Of a stretch of DNA of 64,000 nucleotides, positions 27,518-36,959 are shown piece by piece. The translations under genes were made by a program, and so were the position numbers. The number at the start of each line of letters is the position of its first letter. Position 1 is the first letter of the stretch. The notes below the pieces were generated by a model. That model had not been told where the DNA came from. It was given only the letters and a program-made list of their open reading frames with translations, and did not search any database. Source of the stretch: Cutibacterium namnetense (GTDB lineage Bacteria; Actinomycetota; Actinomycetes; Propionibacteriales; Propionibacteriaceae); NCBI RefSeq assembly GCF_001642025.1, contig NZ_LWHO01000013.1, forward strand, positions 1 through 64,000. Direction: 5' to 3'.

Positions 27518-28432
27518 ATGAACGCCGCTATAAAGACGAGGTTGGCAGCGACGACTGGCGCTATTGGTGTCGGCGTCGCAGGCCTGACCTACGGGGTGAT
27601 CGAAGCGCATCGGTTCATAGTGCGTCACGTCGAGGTACCGGTGCTGGCACCTGGCAGCTCACCACTGCGCATACTTCATATGTCTGACTTGCACCTGCTA
27701 GCCCGTCAAAAGGCCAAGCGGAAATTCATCCGCCAACTCGCCACTCTCAACCCCGATCTCGTCATCAACACCGGCGATAACTTTTGCTCAGCCGACTCGC
27801 TCCAGCCACTTCTCGACGACATGTCGGAGCTACTACAGCGGCCTGGGGCATTCGTTTTTGGGTCCAATGACTACCTAGTTCCGGAGTTCAAGAACCCGTT
27901 ATCGTACCTTCTTTCGGGACGCTCTCATCAGGCCGACAAACCGGTACCAGAGCTTCCCCACGAGGAACTTCGTCAAGCTTTCACCTCTGCGGGATGGCTC
28001 GATCTTAACGACAAGTCCGCAACATTGGAGGTCACCGGCCGCCGGTTGGCCTTCCGTGGTACTGACGACGCCCACCACAACCGCGACCATTACGAAGAGG
28101 TGGCTGGCCCACCTAACGGCGAGGCCGACCTTAATATCGGCGTCACCCACGCCCCCTACCTCAAGATTCTCGACGCCATGGTTAGCGATGGCATGGACAT
28201 CGTATTCGCGGGTCACACACATGGCGGACAGGTATGTCTGCCCTTCACCGGAGCCATTATCACCAACTGTGACTTAGACACTGATCGCGTCAAGGGACTG
28301 TCACAGCACAGTTGCGGCGGACATACTGGGTGGCTGCACATCTCGGCCGGATTGGGGTGCTCCCCCTTCGCCCCGTACCGGACTTTCTGCCGACCGGAAG
28401 CGACCCTGCTTACCCTCGTTCCCCAGCCCTAA
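27518..28432 (+). CDS. Membrane-anchored metallophosphoesterase
   Basis: The 304-residue protein has an N-terminal hydrophobic segment and a calcineurin-like domain. Metal motifs are SDLHLL (DxH), NTGDNF (GDx), GSNDY (in place of GNHD), THAPY and AGHTHGGQ (GHTH). The family includes YkuE/YaeI-like enzymes acting on phosphodiesters or lipid-linked phosphates. The one-base gap to the upstream penicillin-binding protein, with GGAGGGA inside that gene's end, indicates coupling and hints at cell-envelope work. In GSND the usual His is Asp, a subtle variant of the active site. Confidence 0.88.
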   Translation: MNAAIKTRLAATTGAIGVGVAGLTYGVIEAHRFIVRHVEVPVLAPGSSPLRILHMSDLHLLARQKAKRKFIRQLATLNPDLVINTGDNFCSADSLQPLLDDMSELLQRPGAFVFGSNDYLVPEFKNPLSYLLSGRSHQADKPVPELPHEELRQAFTSAGWLDLNDKSATLEVTGRRLAFRGTDDAHHNRDHYEEVAGPPNGEADLNIGVTHAPYLKILDAMVSDGMDIVFAGHTHGGQVCLPFTGAIITNCDLDTDRVKGLSQHSCGGHTGWLHISAGLGCSPFAPYRTFCRPEATLLTLVPQP

Positions 28433-28442
28433 CGGGGTCGGC

Positions 28443-28472
28443 TTGGCGCTTTCGACCAAGCTAGGTTAAAGT
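28443..28472 (+). promoter_or_regulatory. Candidate promoter of tRNA-Pro
   Basis: TTGGCG at 28443-28448 and TAAAGT at 28467-28472 are separated by 18 bases, about 40 bases before the tRNA. Each is an approximate match to a sigma-70-type box. A small hairpin (CCTTCC/GGAAGG) follows at 28482-28498. Confidence 0.35.
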
Positions 28473-28511
28473 ATGCGTCGGCCTTCCCAATCGGAAGGGT
28501 GACCATGGTCG

Positions 28512-28588
<77 letters not shown>

Positions 28589-28883
28589 TCCGGTTCTTGA
28601 CGTTGACCGGCCTCCATCAGTTTTGGGAACTCCCTCGATCTGGTATCCCCTCTCTCAAGGGATTCATCTTCGCCTAGGCGCAATCTCATCTGGCAACCCC
28701 AGCCGCATTGACAGGCGGTGGGCCACGGTGCCGAAACTAAAGCGTTCGTGATTGCCTGCGAACGGCACGATATGCGTACTGAAACCCCACCTGACGATCC
28801 ACGCAGCAGAACTCGGGCTGTTCGGAATACCTCAGCCGTTGTCCTTGTTCCACTCACTGAACGCAACTGAAGGAGGAACCACC

Positions 28884-29423
28884 ATGGTTGCACGCGCACT
28901 CATCGCCGTCACCGATTTCGGAGTCGAGGAAACCGAGCTCGTCGAGCCCCTCAACGCCCTCACCAAGACCGGCATCGAGGTGACCGTCGCTTCCAACAGC
29001 GGCGAGCCCATCCAGACCGTCACCGGCGATAAGGATTGGGCGTCCAAGGTGAACGCTGATTCCAAGCTCGCCGACGTCAAGGCTGCCGATTACAACTTGC
29101 TCGTCATCCCTGGTGGTACCGTCAATGCAGACACCCTGCGTATTGATGAGGACGGACGCCGCCTGGTCAAGGAGTTCGCAGCGGCTGGCAAGCCGATTGG
29201 AGCTATCTGCCACGGACCCTGGGTGCTGATCGACGCCGGTGTTGCCAAGGGCAAGACGATGACCTCCTACATCTCCATTCGGCCGGACCTCGAAAACGCC
29301 GGGGCTGACTGGGTGGACAAGGAACTCTTCCGTTGCCCGGGCAACGGCTGGGTGTTGCTCACTTCGCGTAACCCCAACGATCTACCCGCCTTCACCAAGG
29401 CTCTGGTCGACGAGATCTGCTGA
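28884..29423 (+). CDS. DJ-1/PfpI family protein
   Basis: The 179-residue cytosolic protein has the class I glutamine-amidotransferase-like fold of DJ-1/PfpI/YhbO. The nucleophile elbow is GAICHGPW with Cys and His, and LLVIPGGTVNADTL and FGVEETEL supply the conserved Glu that tunes the cysteine. Family members act in stress resistance as glyoxalase/deglycase or peptidase-like enzymes, and the exact activity cannot be read. The start is ATG five bases after AAGGAGGA. A terminator follows at once. Confidence 0.9.
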   Translation: MVARALIAVTDFGVEETELVEPLNALTKTGIEVTVASNSGEPIQTVTGDKDWASKVNADSKLADVKAADYNLLVIPGGTVNADTLRIDEDGRRLVKEFAAAGKPIGAICHGPWVLIDAGVAKGKTMTSYISIRPDLENAGADWVDKELFRCPGNGWVLLTSRNPNDLPAFTKALVDEIC

Positions 29424-29441
29424 TTCATAGAACCTTCAGAA

Positions 29442-29475
29442 AAAGGGACTCGCACCTACCGGGTGCGGGTCCCTT
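29442..29475 (+). terminator. Hairpin terminator after PfpI-like gene
   Basis: AAGGGACTCGCACC pairs with GGTGCGGGTCCCTT (one G-T pair), with a four-to-six base loop and a short T-containing tail. Confidence 0.75.
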
Positions 29476-29611
29476 CTGCATATCCGAGGACACGACGATC
29501 TGCGCTCAGTAACCGCTCAGTACCTGCGCTGACGCGGTTTGCCACCCCGCGTATCTCCATATCGTGAGACCGATGTCCACCTAATCGAATAACTATACCA
29601 ATGTTTCAATA

Positions 29612-29640
29612 TTGTCACGATCTTGTATCAGCCCTACAAA
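29612..29640 (+). promoter_or_regulatory. Candidate promoter of peptide ABC operon
   Basis: TTGTCA at 29612-29617 and TACAAA at 29635-29640 are separated by exactly 17 bases in the only AT-rich part of the 309-base gap before the binding-protein gene. This leaves a leader of roughly 85 bases. Confidence 0.45.
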
Positions 29641-29732
29641 ACGGCTGACGAATGGTGCTTCATGATGGCATGGTGTCCCGAACAACGTGGGACCGTCGGT
29701 TCAACGCCGACGTGACGTGAGAAGGAGACACC

Positions 29733-31400
29733 ATGCGTCAAGTGAGGCCACTCATTGCGCTGTCCCTCGCAGGCTTGATGGCGCTGTCAGCCTGCGGCGA
29801 GGATGTCGCGGCCAAGGATGACTCGGCTGCTGGGTCGTCGGCCACCGGCGGCAGCGATAACAGCGCACCAGCCAAGAACGGCGGATCGATCACCGCTAGC
29901 GGTTGCACCCCGCAGAACCCGCTCATTCCGTCCAACACCAACGAGACCTGCGGCGGAAAAATCCTCGACGCCGTCACCGCCCGCCTTATTCACTACAACC
30001 CTGACACCGCCAAGCCGGAGATGGACATAGCCCAGTCCATCGAGACCAAGGACAACCAGAACTTCACCGTCAAGATCAGGCCGGGATACAAATTCTCCGA
30101 TGGCAGCGCCGTCAAGGCTAAGAACTTCGTCGACGGTTGGAACTGGGCCGTCTACGGCCCCAACGCCCAGCAGTCCGGCTACTTCTTCGAGCCGATCGAG
30201 GGCTACGCTGACGAGCAGTGCGCTGATGAGGCTTGTAAGACCAAGCCCAAGGCCAAAGCTATGAGCGGCCTCAAAGTCGTTGACGACCACACCTTCACCA
30301 TCAAGACCACCAAAAAGGTCTCTAACCTCAAGGTACGTTTGGGCTACACCGCCTTCGCCCCGCTGCCGGATGCCTTTCTCAAGGATCCGACCAACAAGAA
30401 GTGGGAGAAGATGCCGATCGGTGCCGGGCCATACAAGGTCACCGACAACACCGCCACCGCCATCACCGTCGCAAAAAATGACAATTACGCCGGGGCGTAC
30501 CAGGGCCACGTAGACAAGGTCACCTTCAAGATCTACAACGACGCCAGCCCGGCCTACAACGACACCGTCGCCAACAATCTCGACATCAACGACCTCATCC
30601 CAACCGACCAACTCACCAACGACCAGTGGAAGAACGACCTGTCCGGCCGGTGGGCCATCCGCCAGTCGGGCATCAACCAGACCCTGGCCTACTCCAGCAA
30701 AGACAAACAGCTGGCCGACAACAAAGATCTGGTCAAGGCCCTCGGCATGGACATCGACCGCGAGACGATCACCAAGCAGATCTTCGCTGGCTCCCGAGCC
30801 CCCGCTGATGGCTGGGTTTCCCCCGTCGTCGACGGGTACAAGAAAGACCAGTGCGGCCAGATGTGCCAGTACGACAAAGGCAAAGCCGTCGAGCTGTACA
30901 AAAAATCCGGTGGATACAAAGACACCCTGACCATTGCGGTCAACGGTGATGGCGACCACAAGGCATGGTCTCAGGCGATCTGCAACGGCTGGAAAAACGA
31001 TCTTGGCCTCAAGTGCCAGCTCAAGGTCACCCCAGACTTCAAAACCCTGCGCGACATGGTCACCAAACGCCAGCTCCAGGGCTTCTTCCGCGCCGGATGG
31101 CAGATGGACTACCCCTCCATCGAAAACTTCCTGACCCCGCTATACGCCACCGGCGCCTCAAGTAACGACAACGACTACTCGAACAAGGCCTTCGATGCCA
31201 AACTCAAGGACGCCGCTGCCGCCACCAATACCTCGGAAGCCAACAAGCTGTACCAGGAGACCGAGAAGTTGCTGGTACAGAACCCACCCAACATCCCACT
31301 GTGGACGTCCTCGACCCCATTTGCATGGTCGAACAAGGTCGCCAATGTCAAGCTCACTCCATTCGGCACGATTGATCTCCAGTCGGTCAGCGTGAAGTGA
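29733..31400 (+). CDS. Peptide ABC transporter substrate-binding lipoprotein (OppA/DppA family)
   Basis: The 555-residue extracytoplasmic binding protein has a lipobox (LMALSAC) and a SBP_bac_5 domain: MDIAQSIETKDNQNFTVKIR, GYKFSDGSAVKAKNFVDGW, MPIGAGPYKV, VVDGYKKD and FFRAGWQMDYP. It captures oligo- or dipeptides for the permease pair encoded next. It starts at ATG with GGAGACACC upstream. The gene is followed by a nested hairpin (31416-31459), which commonly lets the binding protein be made in excess over the membrane parts. Confidence 0.93.
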   Translation: MRQVRPLIALSLAGLMALSACGEDVAAKDDSAAGSSATGGSDNSAPAKNGGSITASGCTPQNPLIPSNTNETCGGKILDAVTARLIHYNPDTAKPEMDIAQSIETKDNQNFTVKIRPGYKFSDGSAVKAKNFVDGWNWAVYGPNAQQSGYFFEPIEGYADEQCADEACKTKPKAKAMSGLKVVDDHTFTIKTTKKVSNLKVRLGYTAFAPLPDAFLKDPTNKKWEKMPIGAGPYKVTDNTATAITVAKNDNYAGAYQGHVDKVTFKIYNDASPAYNDTVANNLDINDLIPTDQLTNDQWKNDLSGRWAIRQSGINQTLAYSSKDKQLADNKDLVKALGMDIDRETITKQIFAGSRAPADGWVSPVVDGYKKDQCGQMCQYDKGKAVELYKKSGGYKDTLTIAVNGDGDHKAWSQAICNGWKNDLGLKCQLKVTPDFKTLRDMVTKRQLQGFFRAGWQMDYPSIENFLTPLYATGASSNDNDYSNKAFDAKLKDAAAATNTSEANKLYQETEKLLVQNPPNIPLWTSSTPFAWSNKVANVKLTPFGTIDLQSVSVK

Positions 31401-31415
31401 TTCATCCTTGATGAT

Positions 31416-31459
31416 GCACCCGTCGGTCCGCCGACATAGCCTCGGCGGGGCGCGGGTGC
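31416..31459 (+). promoter_or_regulatory. Nested intercistronic hairpin between binding protein and permease
   Basis: The outer stem GCACCCG/CGGGTGC encloses an inner stem CCGCCGA/TCGGCGG. No T-run follows, so it may stabilise the upstream message or partly terminate it rather than end the operon. Confidence 0.6.
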
Positions 31460-31472
31460 CGTGAGGAACACC

Positions 31473-32396
31473 ATGTTCAAATACATCGTCAGACGCATCC
31501 TTCAGATGATCCCGGTGCTTATCGGGACGACGTTCATCATTTTCTGTTTAGTCTTCGCCCTGCCCGGGGACCCCACGGCCGGACGATGCGGTGAACGTCC
31601 TTGTCCTCCTGCCTACGTGGCGGCGTTCCGAGCTGAGTACAACCTCGACAAGCCACTACTGGTTCAGTACGGCCTGTATTTGGAAAAACTGTTGCACGGC
31701 AACCTCGGCGTTGACTATTACGGCAACACCGTCGTCTCAGAGCTCGGTGCCCGCTATCCAGTGACGATCAAGCTGGCCGTCATCGCCCTGCTTGTTGAGA
31801 TCGTCATCGGCATCCTCGCCGGTGTATGGGCGGGCGTGCGACGCGGCGCGTTCATCGACTATTTCGTCCTGGTGTCCTCCCTCATCGTCATCTCAATCCC
31901 GATCTTCGTCATCGGTTCGCTGGCGCAGCTCATCTTTGGTCTGCGACTGGGCTGGCTCCCAGTGACGGCCGGCGACGGCTCATCCGGCGCACTCATCCTG
32001 CCAGGGCTCGTACTGGGAGCGTTGTCGGTGGCCTACGTCGCCCGGCTAACCAGGTCAAACCTGCTGGAGAACCAGCGGGCCGACTACGTGCGCACCGCCA
32101 AAGCTAAGGGCATGTCGCCGTCCCGAATCGTGACAATGCACACCCTGCGCAACTCCCTCATCCCCGTCATCACCTTCATCGGGTACGACTTCGGTGCTCT
32201 CATGGGCGGGGCCATCGTCACCGAGCGCATCTTCAACATCAACGGGATCGGCAATTACGTCTACCGGTCGATCAACCAACGCGATGGTGTCTCGGTGGTT
32301 GGTGCGGTGACCTGCCTGGTGTTGGTGTACCTGCTCGCGAACCTCCTCGTCGACCTGATGTACGGGGTGCTCGATCCGAGGATCAGCCATGACTGA
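31473..32396 (+). CDS. Peptide ABC transporter permease (OppB/DppB family)
   Basis: The 307-residue inner-membrane permease has six helices and the BPD_transp_1 domain. The N-terminal TTFIIFCLVFALPGDP and the EAA-loop region YVRTAKAKGMSPSRIVTMHT, which contacts the ATPases, are typical of DppB/OppB. The ATG at 31473 is chosen because GAGGAA lies just upstream; a GTG at 31461 is in frame. A short Cys pair (RCGERPCPP) in the first periplasmic loop may be disulphide-bonded. Its end overlaps the next gene by eight bases. Confidence 0.93.
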   Translation: MFKYIVRRILQMIPVLIGTTFIIFCLVFALPGDPTAGRCGERPCPPAYVAAFRAEYNLDKPLLVQYGLYLEKLLHGNLGVDYYGNTVVSELGARYPVTIKLAVIALLVEIVIGILAGVWAGVRRGAFIDYFVLVSSLIVISIPIFVIGSLAQLIFGLRLGWLPVTAGDGSSGALILPGLVLGALSVAYVARLTRSNLLENQRADYVRTAKAKGMSPSRIVTMHTLRNSLIPVITFIGYDFGALMGGAIVTERIFNINGIGNYVYRSINQRDGVSVVGAVTCLVLVYLLANLLVDLMYGVLDPRISHD

Positions 32397-33360
32397 ACCA
32401 CACACAAGCCTTCACCCGCTCGGTGCCGGTGGCCCCGAGGCCATCGCCGACCCCACGCCCGGTGAGAACAATGCGCTGGACAATTCCAAACCACGCTCGG
32501 TGTGGAATGACGCCTGGGTCTGCCTCCAACACAACCCGCTGTTCTGGATATCGGTGACTCTGATCGTCGTCTTCCTGACGATGGCAGGCGTCCCGGCTAT
32601 CTTCACCTCGAAAGATCCCACCGACTGTAACCTGTCGGCGGCCCGACACATACCCTCGGCGGTGCACTGGTTCGGTACCGACATCCAGGGATGCGACGTG
32701 TACTCCCGGACGGTGTATGGGGCTAGATCGTCGATCCTCGTCGGCGTCCTCGCCACCTTGGGAACGACTATTCTCGGGGCTTTCATTGGCCTGGTTGCAG
32801 GCTTCCGCGGCGGCTGGCTTGACACCCTGCTGAGCCGAATCGGCGACGTTTTCTATGCCATCCCGTTGCTACTCGGCGGCATCATCATCTTGTACACCTT
32901 TCCCAACGAGCCGGGCACGCCGTACCTCGTCATGGTGCTCAAGGTAGTGGGTGCGATCGTCATCCTCGGCTGGCCGTCCATCGCACGACTGATGAGGTCG
33001 TCAGTGTTGCAGGTATTACCGCACGACTATGTCCAGGCGGCTCGCGCGCTCGGGGCGTCGTCGTGGCGGATCATCCGCTCGCACATCCTGCCCAATGCCG
33101 TCGCCCCGGTCATCGTGGTGTCCACTATCAATCTGGGTGCTTATATCGCCATCGAGGCGACGCTGAGCTACCTGGGCATCGGCCTGCAGGAACCAGCCAT
33201 CTCGTGGGGTGTGTCGATTTCCGATGCCTCCGGGCTGGGATACGTCCGGTCGGCACCATTCATGCTGCTGTTCCCATCGCTATTCCTGTCTCTGGCGGTG
33301 CTGGCATTCATCTTCCTTGGCGAGGCGGCACAGGACGCCTTCGACCCCAAACAGCACTGA
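32389..33360 (+). CDS. Peptide ABC transporter permease (OppC/DppC family)
   Basis: The 323-residue partner permease has an N-terminal OppC_N segment (NPLFWISVTLIVVFLTMAGV) and the motif HWFGTDIQGCDVYSR, with a Cys where many homologues have Arg or Gly. The EAA loop is YVQAARALGASSWRIIRSHI, with YLGIGLQEPAISWG near the C-terminus. It forms the pore with the preceding permease, and the eight-base overlap signals coupled translation. Confidence 0.93.
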   Translation: MTEPHTSLHPLGAGGPEAIADPTPGENNALDNSKPRSVWNDAWVCLQHNPLFWISVTLIVVFLTMAGVPAIFTSKDPTDCNLSAARHIPSAVHWFGTDIQGCDVYSRTVYGARSSILVGVLATLGTTILGAFIGLVAGFRGGWLDTLLSRIGDVFYAIPLLLGGIIILYTFPNEPGTPYLVMVLKVVGAIVILGWPSIARLMRSSVLQVLPHDYVQAARALGASSWRIIRSHILPNAVAPVIVVSTINLGAYIAIEATLSYLGIGLQEPAISWGVSISDASGLGYVRSAPFMLLFPSLFLSLAVLAFIFLGEAAQDAFDPKQH

Positions 33361-33369
33361 GGTTTCGAC

Positions 33370-34407
33370 ATGGCACGAAAGACACTCACAAGCGCTCAGC
33401 TTCACCTGGAACCGGTTGACGGGCTCCTCCTTAAGGTCGACGACCTGCATGTAGAGTTCCGCACCCGTGACGGGGTGGCCAAGGCCATCAACGGGACGAG
33501 CTTCACCCTTTCAGAACGCGAGACCCTCGCCATTCTCGGCGAATCAGGGTCGGGCAAGTCGGTGACTGCGCAGGCAATTATGGGTATTCTCGATTCCCCT
33601 CCGGCCCAGATCACTGGCGGGCGGATCGAATACTGCGGAGTCGACCTACTGACGATGCCAGAAAAGAAGCGTCGTCAGATTCGGGGCGAGCACATCTCGA
33701 TGATCTTCCAGGACGCGTTGTCGTCGCTGAACCCAGTCTTCCCGGTCGGATGGCAGATCGCCGAGATGTTCCGTGTTCACCGTGGTATGAACCGCTCTGA
33801 TTCGATGTCCGAGGCGATCCGCCTCATGGAAAGGGTGCACATTCCCGCTGCCAAGGAGCGTGCCAACAACTACCCGCACCAGTTCTCGGGTGGCATGCGT
33901 CAGCGCATCATGATTGCGATGGCGATCGCGCTCAACCCCTGGGTGCTCATCGCCGACGAGCCGACGACAGCTCTCGACGTCACCGTGCAGGCTCAGATCA
34001 TGACCCTGCTCAAGGAGGTCCAGGAGGAGTTCGGCATGGGGTTGATCCTCATCACCCACGACCTCGGGGTGGTGGCCGACGTGGCCGACGACATCGCAGT
34101 CATGTACTGCGGACGGTTCGTCGAACACGCTGACGTCCACCGTCTCTACCGCGACCCTGCCCACCCGTACACCGTCGGCCTGCTAGATTCCATTCCGCGC
34201 CTGGACCAAAAAGGAAACGAGCTATATGCCATCGGGGGTCTGCCGCCGTCCCTGACGAATCTGCCGTCGGGGTGCTCCTTCCACCCACGCTGCCGCTGGG
34301 CCACCGAGGAATGCCGCGTCGGCGGTGCTCCCAAGTTCGTCGAGGTGGAGCCCGGACGCTGGGCCGCCTGCCACCACACCGAGGAGGTCCTTCATCGTGA
34401 CTGCTAA
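33370..34407 (+). CDS. Peptide ABC transporter ATP-binding protein (OppD/DppD family)
   Basis: The 345-residue ATPase has Walker A GESGSGKS, Q-loop MIFQDALSSLNP, signature FSGGMRQR, Walker B VLIADEPTTALD and the H-loop THD. The C-terminal oligopeptide-transporter extension has Cys residues (SGCSFHPRCRWATEEC and a later Cys) that form the Fe-S or Zn site seen in this subfamily. The ATG lies nine bases after the permease stop. It heterodimerises with the product of the next gene, overlapping it by 11 bases. Confidence 0.94.
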   Translation: MARKTLTSAQLHLEPVDGLLLKVDDLHVEFRTRDGVAKAINGTSFTLSERETLAILGESGSGKSVTAQAIMGILDSPPAQITGGRIEYCGVDLLTMPEKKRRQIRGEHISMIFQDALSSLNPVFPVGWQIAEMFRVHRGMNRSDSMSEAIRLMERVHIPAAKERANNYPHQFSGGMRQRIMIAMAIALNPWVLIADEPTTALDVTVQAQIMTLLKEVQEEFGMGLILITHDLGVVADVADDIAVMYCGRFVEHADVHRLYRDPAHPYTVGLLDSIPRLDQKGNELYAIGGLPPSLTNLPSGCSFHPRCRWATEECRVGGAPKFVEVEPGRWAACHHTEEVLHRDC

Positions 34408-35455
34408 GACCACAGCCGAGAAAGCCGAACCCATTCTGTCGGTGCGTGACCTCACCAAGCACTACGCGCTCAAATCCGGCGTGGTGCGCCACGCCGTCGG
34501 CCATGTCAAGGCCGTCGACGGGGTCAGCTTTGATCTCTATCCCGGCGAGACGCTCGGTGTCGTCGGAGAGTCCGGCTGTGGCAAGTCCACGCTAGGACGT
34601 TTGCTGGTGAACCTCGAGCCGCCAACGTCGGGCACGATCACCTTCGAGGGGCGCGACGTCACGAATCTCACGGGATCGGCGATGCGCAAACTACGCCGTG
34701 ATATTCAAATCGTCTTCCAGGATCCGTATACCTCATTAGACCCGCGTATGACGGTCGGTGACATCGTCGGTGAGCCCTTCCGCATCCACCCCGACGCTGT
34801 ACCGCGCGGCAAGCGGACCGAGCGAGTCAAGGAGCTGCTCGACCTGGTCGGACTCAACCCGGAGCATATCAACCGCTACCCGCACGAGTTCTCCGGTGGC
34901 CAGCGCCAGCGCATCGGAATCGCCCGCGGCATTGCCCTGAATCCCAAGGTGCTGGTATGCGACGAGCCGGTTTCGGCGCTGGACGTTTCGGTGCAGGCCC
35001 AGGTTGTCAATCTGCTACAGAAATTGCAGCGGGAGTTGGGTATGGCGTACATCTTCATCGCCCACGACCTGTCGGTAGTGCGCCACATCTCCGATCGCGT
35101 GGCCGTCATGTACCTCGGGAGGATCATGGAAATCGGTGACGAGGAGCAGATCTACGAACGCTCCATCCACCCGTATACCCAAGCCTTACTCTCGGCGGTG
35201 CCAGTACCCGATCCCTCAGCGCGAGGTACACATCACCAGATCTTGCTGCAAGGCGATGTGCCCTCCCCGGCGCATCCGCCCGTCGGGTGCCGCTTCCACA
35301 CCAGATGCTGGCGGGCACAACCGTTGTGCTCGCAACAGGAGACCATCCTGACGATGCATGCCGACGGCCAGGGCGAGCACGCTTGCCGATGCCACTTCGC
35401 CGAGATCTTCGAGAAAGCCTCGGACGAGATCAGCCCCGGCAACCTCGTCGACTGA
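34397..35455 (+). CDS. Peptide ABC transporter ATP-binding protein (OppF/DppF family)
   Basis: The 352-residue ATPase has Walker [10 protein letters not shown]-loop [14 protein letters not shown], signature FSGGQRQR, Walker [13 protein letters not shown], and the C-terminal GCRFHTRC cysteine cluster. The GTG start lies seven bases after GAGGAGG, inside the end of the preceding gene. The frame is open further 5' but that part is antisense-free overlap with OppD and is not family-like. It completes a five-gene importer. No terminator is obvious before the convergent RNHCP gene. Confidence 0.94.
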   Translation: MTAKTTAEKAEPILSVRDLTKHYALKSGVVRHAVGHVKAVDGVSFDLYPGETLGVVGESGCGKSTLGRLLVNLEPPTSGTITFEGRDVTNLTGSAMRKLRRDIQIVFQDPYTSLDPRMTVGDIVGEPFRIHPDAVPRGKRTERVKELLDLVGLNPEHINRYPHEFSGGQRQRIGIARGIALNPKVLVCDEPVSALDVSVQAQVVNLLQKLQRELGMAYIFIAHDLSVVRHISDRVAVMYLGRIMEIGDEEQIYERSIHPYTQALLSAVPVPDPSARGTHHQILLQGDVPSPAHPPVGCRFHTRCWRAQPLCSQQETILTMHADGQGEHACRCHFAEIFEKASDEISPGNLVD

Positions 35456-35479
35456 CGGTGACGAGCAGCCGCACGCCAC

Positions 35480-35800
35480 TTAGCAGTTGAAGAAGGTTGT
35501 CGTTGCTTTCTTAGCAATATCCAGCATCACCTCAAAGCTGTCATTGTGAGCGGCGTGTACTTTCCTCCGCGCACCGCAATTGCAGCATTCGTAATACACC
35601 TTGCTCGGCTGACCGAACTCCACTTGCACTGGCTCGAGCGGGCCTCGGCACGGATTTGCTCGATCCCCAGGGGAGTTGTGAACATGCACCGACCACAGGC
35701 AGTGCGGGCAATGGTCGGTGTATCCGTTGCCCCGAACCTGCCGTCCACAGTGATCACATACGAAATCTTCTTGGCGCCGTTGAAATTTGGGGGTCTCCAT
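35480..35800 (-). CDS. RNHCP-domain zinc-ribbon protein
   Basis: The 106-residue protein has three Cys pairs: FVCDHCGRQV, TDHCPHCLWS and CCNCGARRK. The region between them (VHVHNSPGDRANPCRG) matches the RNHCP domain, whose name-giving motif here reads GYTDHCPHC. The function of RNHCP proteins is unknown, although they look like nucleic-acid-binding zinc ribbons. The ATG at 35800 has AAAGG upstream; a GTG at 35830 would add ten residues but lacks a ribosome binding site. It is convergent with the peptide transporter operon. Confidence 0.8.
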   Translation of the reverse strand: METPKFQRRQEDFVCDHCGRQVRGNGYTDHCPHCLWSVHVHNSPGDRANPCRGPLEPVQVEFGQPSKVYYECCNCGARRKVHAAHNDSFEVMLDIAKKATTTFFNC

Positions 35801-35949
35801 GCGATAGGGCACCTTTCCTTTTTCGTTCACATGGTGTCACGGTCAGATTTTCCGGCCGTCCGAGCCTCTCATGGTAAGGCCAGAATAAAGCCACGCTGTG
35901 TGACTGCGCGATCGACTTCCCAGAGAAGCCGGCCGGATAGGCTGACCTT

Positions 35950-36714
35950 GTGCTGATCCTCATCTCCCCCGCCAAGTCGCTGGACCTCGAGGGCCCCACG
36001 CCCACGCACGACACCACCGAGCCCCGCCTGCTTGACCAGACCGCCGAACTCGCCAAGATCATGTCCGGCAAGTCGGTAGCAGATCTACGCAAGCTCATGA
36101 ATGTTTCCGAGGACATCGCCACCCTCAACGTCGAACGGTATCGCGACTTCCAGCCCGGCACCCCTGATGGGGCCCGGCCAGCCGGCGTGACCTTCGACGG
36201 GGCCGTCTATCGGGGCATGAATCCGTATTCCTTCACCACCCGCGACTGGACCGAGGCCCAGAAGACCTTGCGCATCTTGTCCGGCCTATACGGTGTTCTG
36301 CGACCCCTCGACCGCATTCAGCCTTACCGTTTGGAGATGGGCACTTCTTTGCACACCGACCGTGGCACCACGGTGGCTAACTGGTGGAGTGACCGCATCC
36401 TCAACCTTGTTGCAGCCGACCTCCAGGAGTCTCCAGGACCGAAGACCATCGTGAATCTTGCCTCGGCAGAGTACTTCCAAGCCGTTGACGGCATCGACGC
36501 TAGGGTCATCTCACCGCGATTCGAATCACGGGATCGTCAGGGCCGCTGGAAGGTCATCTCCTTCACTGCCAAAACCGCCCGAGGTCTGATGGCCGGATGG
36601 ATGATCCGCAACCGGGTGCGCACCGCCACCGCGCTCACCGAGTTCGACGACGGCTGGGCGTACTGCAAGGAGGCCTCATCTGACCAGACCCTCGTTTTTC
36701 GCAAGAGAGACTGA
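35950..36714 (+). CDS. yaaA: Peroxide stress protein YaaA
   Basis: The 254-residue DUF328 protein starts with the family hallmark ILISPAKSLD. Other conserved segments are GVLRPLDRIQPYRLEMGT, NLASAEYFQAVD and the C-terminal FTAKTARGLMAGWMI. E. coli YaaA limits free iron during peroxide stress and binds DNA. It starts at a GTG. The gene ends before the perfect 38-base palindrome at 36759, which it shares with the convergent rpmE2. Confidence 0.93.
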   Translation: MLILISPAKSLDLEGPTPTHDTTEPRLLDQTAELAKIMSGKSVADLRKLMNVSEDIATLNVERYRDFQPGTPDGARPAGVTFDGAVYRGMNPYSFTTRDWTEAQKTLRILSGLYGVLRPLDRIQPYRLEMGTSLHTDRGTTVANWWSDRILNLVAADLQESPGPKTIVNLASAEYFQAVDGIDARVISPRFESRDRQGRWKVISFTAKTARGLMAGWMIRNRVRTATALTEFDDGWAYCKEASSDQTLVFRKRD

Positions 36715-36758
36715 CATCGAGGACATTGGGGGCTCACCGACGCCTTACTGAAAACACA

Positions 36759-36796
36759 CGCGGTACCCGCTACCCGATCGGGTAGCGGGTACCGCG
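36759..36796. terminator. Perfect 38-base palindrome, bidirectional terminator
   Basis: The sequence is self-complementary over its full length: CGCGGTACCCGCTACCCGA pairs with its mirror with no unpaired loop in the linear sequence. It lies between the convergent yaaA and rpmE2 ends. A terminator serving both is the simplest reading; no T-runs flank it. Confidence 0.7.
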
Positions 36797-36959
36797 TTCA
36801 GGGACCGGACGATGCCAGGGATCAGTCGGCATGCCGATCAACAACGGCACACTCTTCATTGTCGATCGGGTCCAGGTCTTCCTGCGTCATCACCGCGTCA
36901 ATGAATCACCCCCATCCGGTCGTGTCCAACGAGGGAAGTCGATATGCCATCCCCATGTC

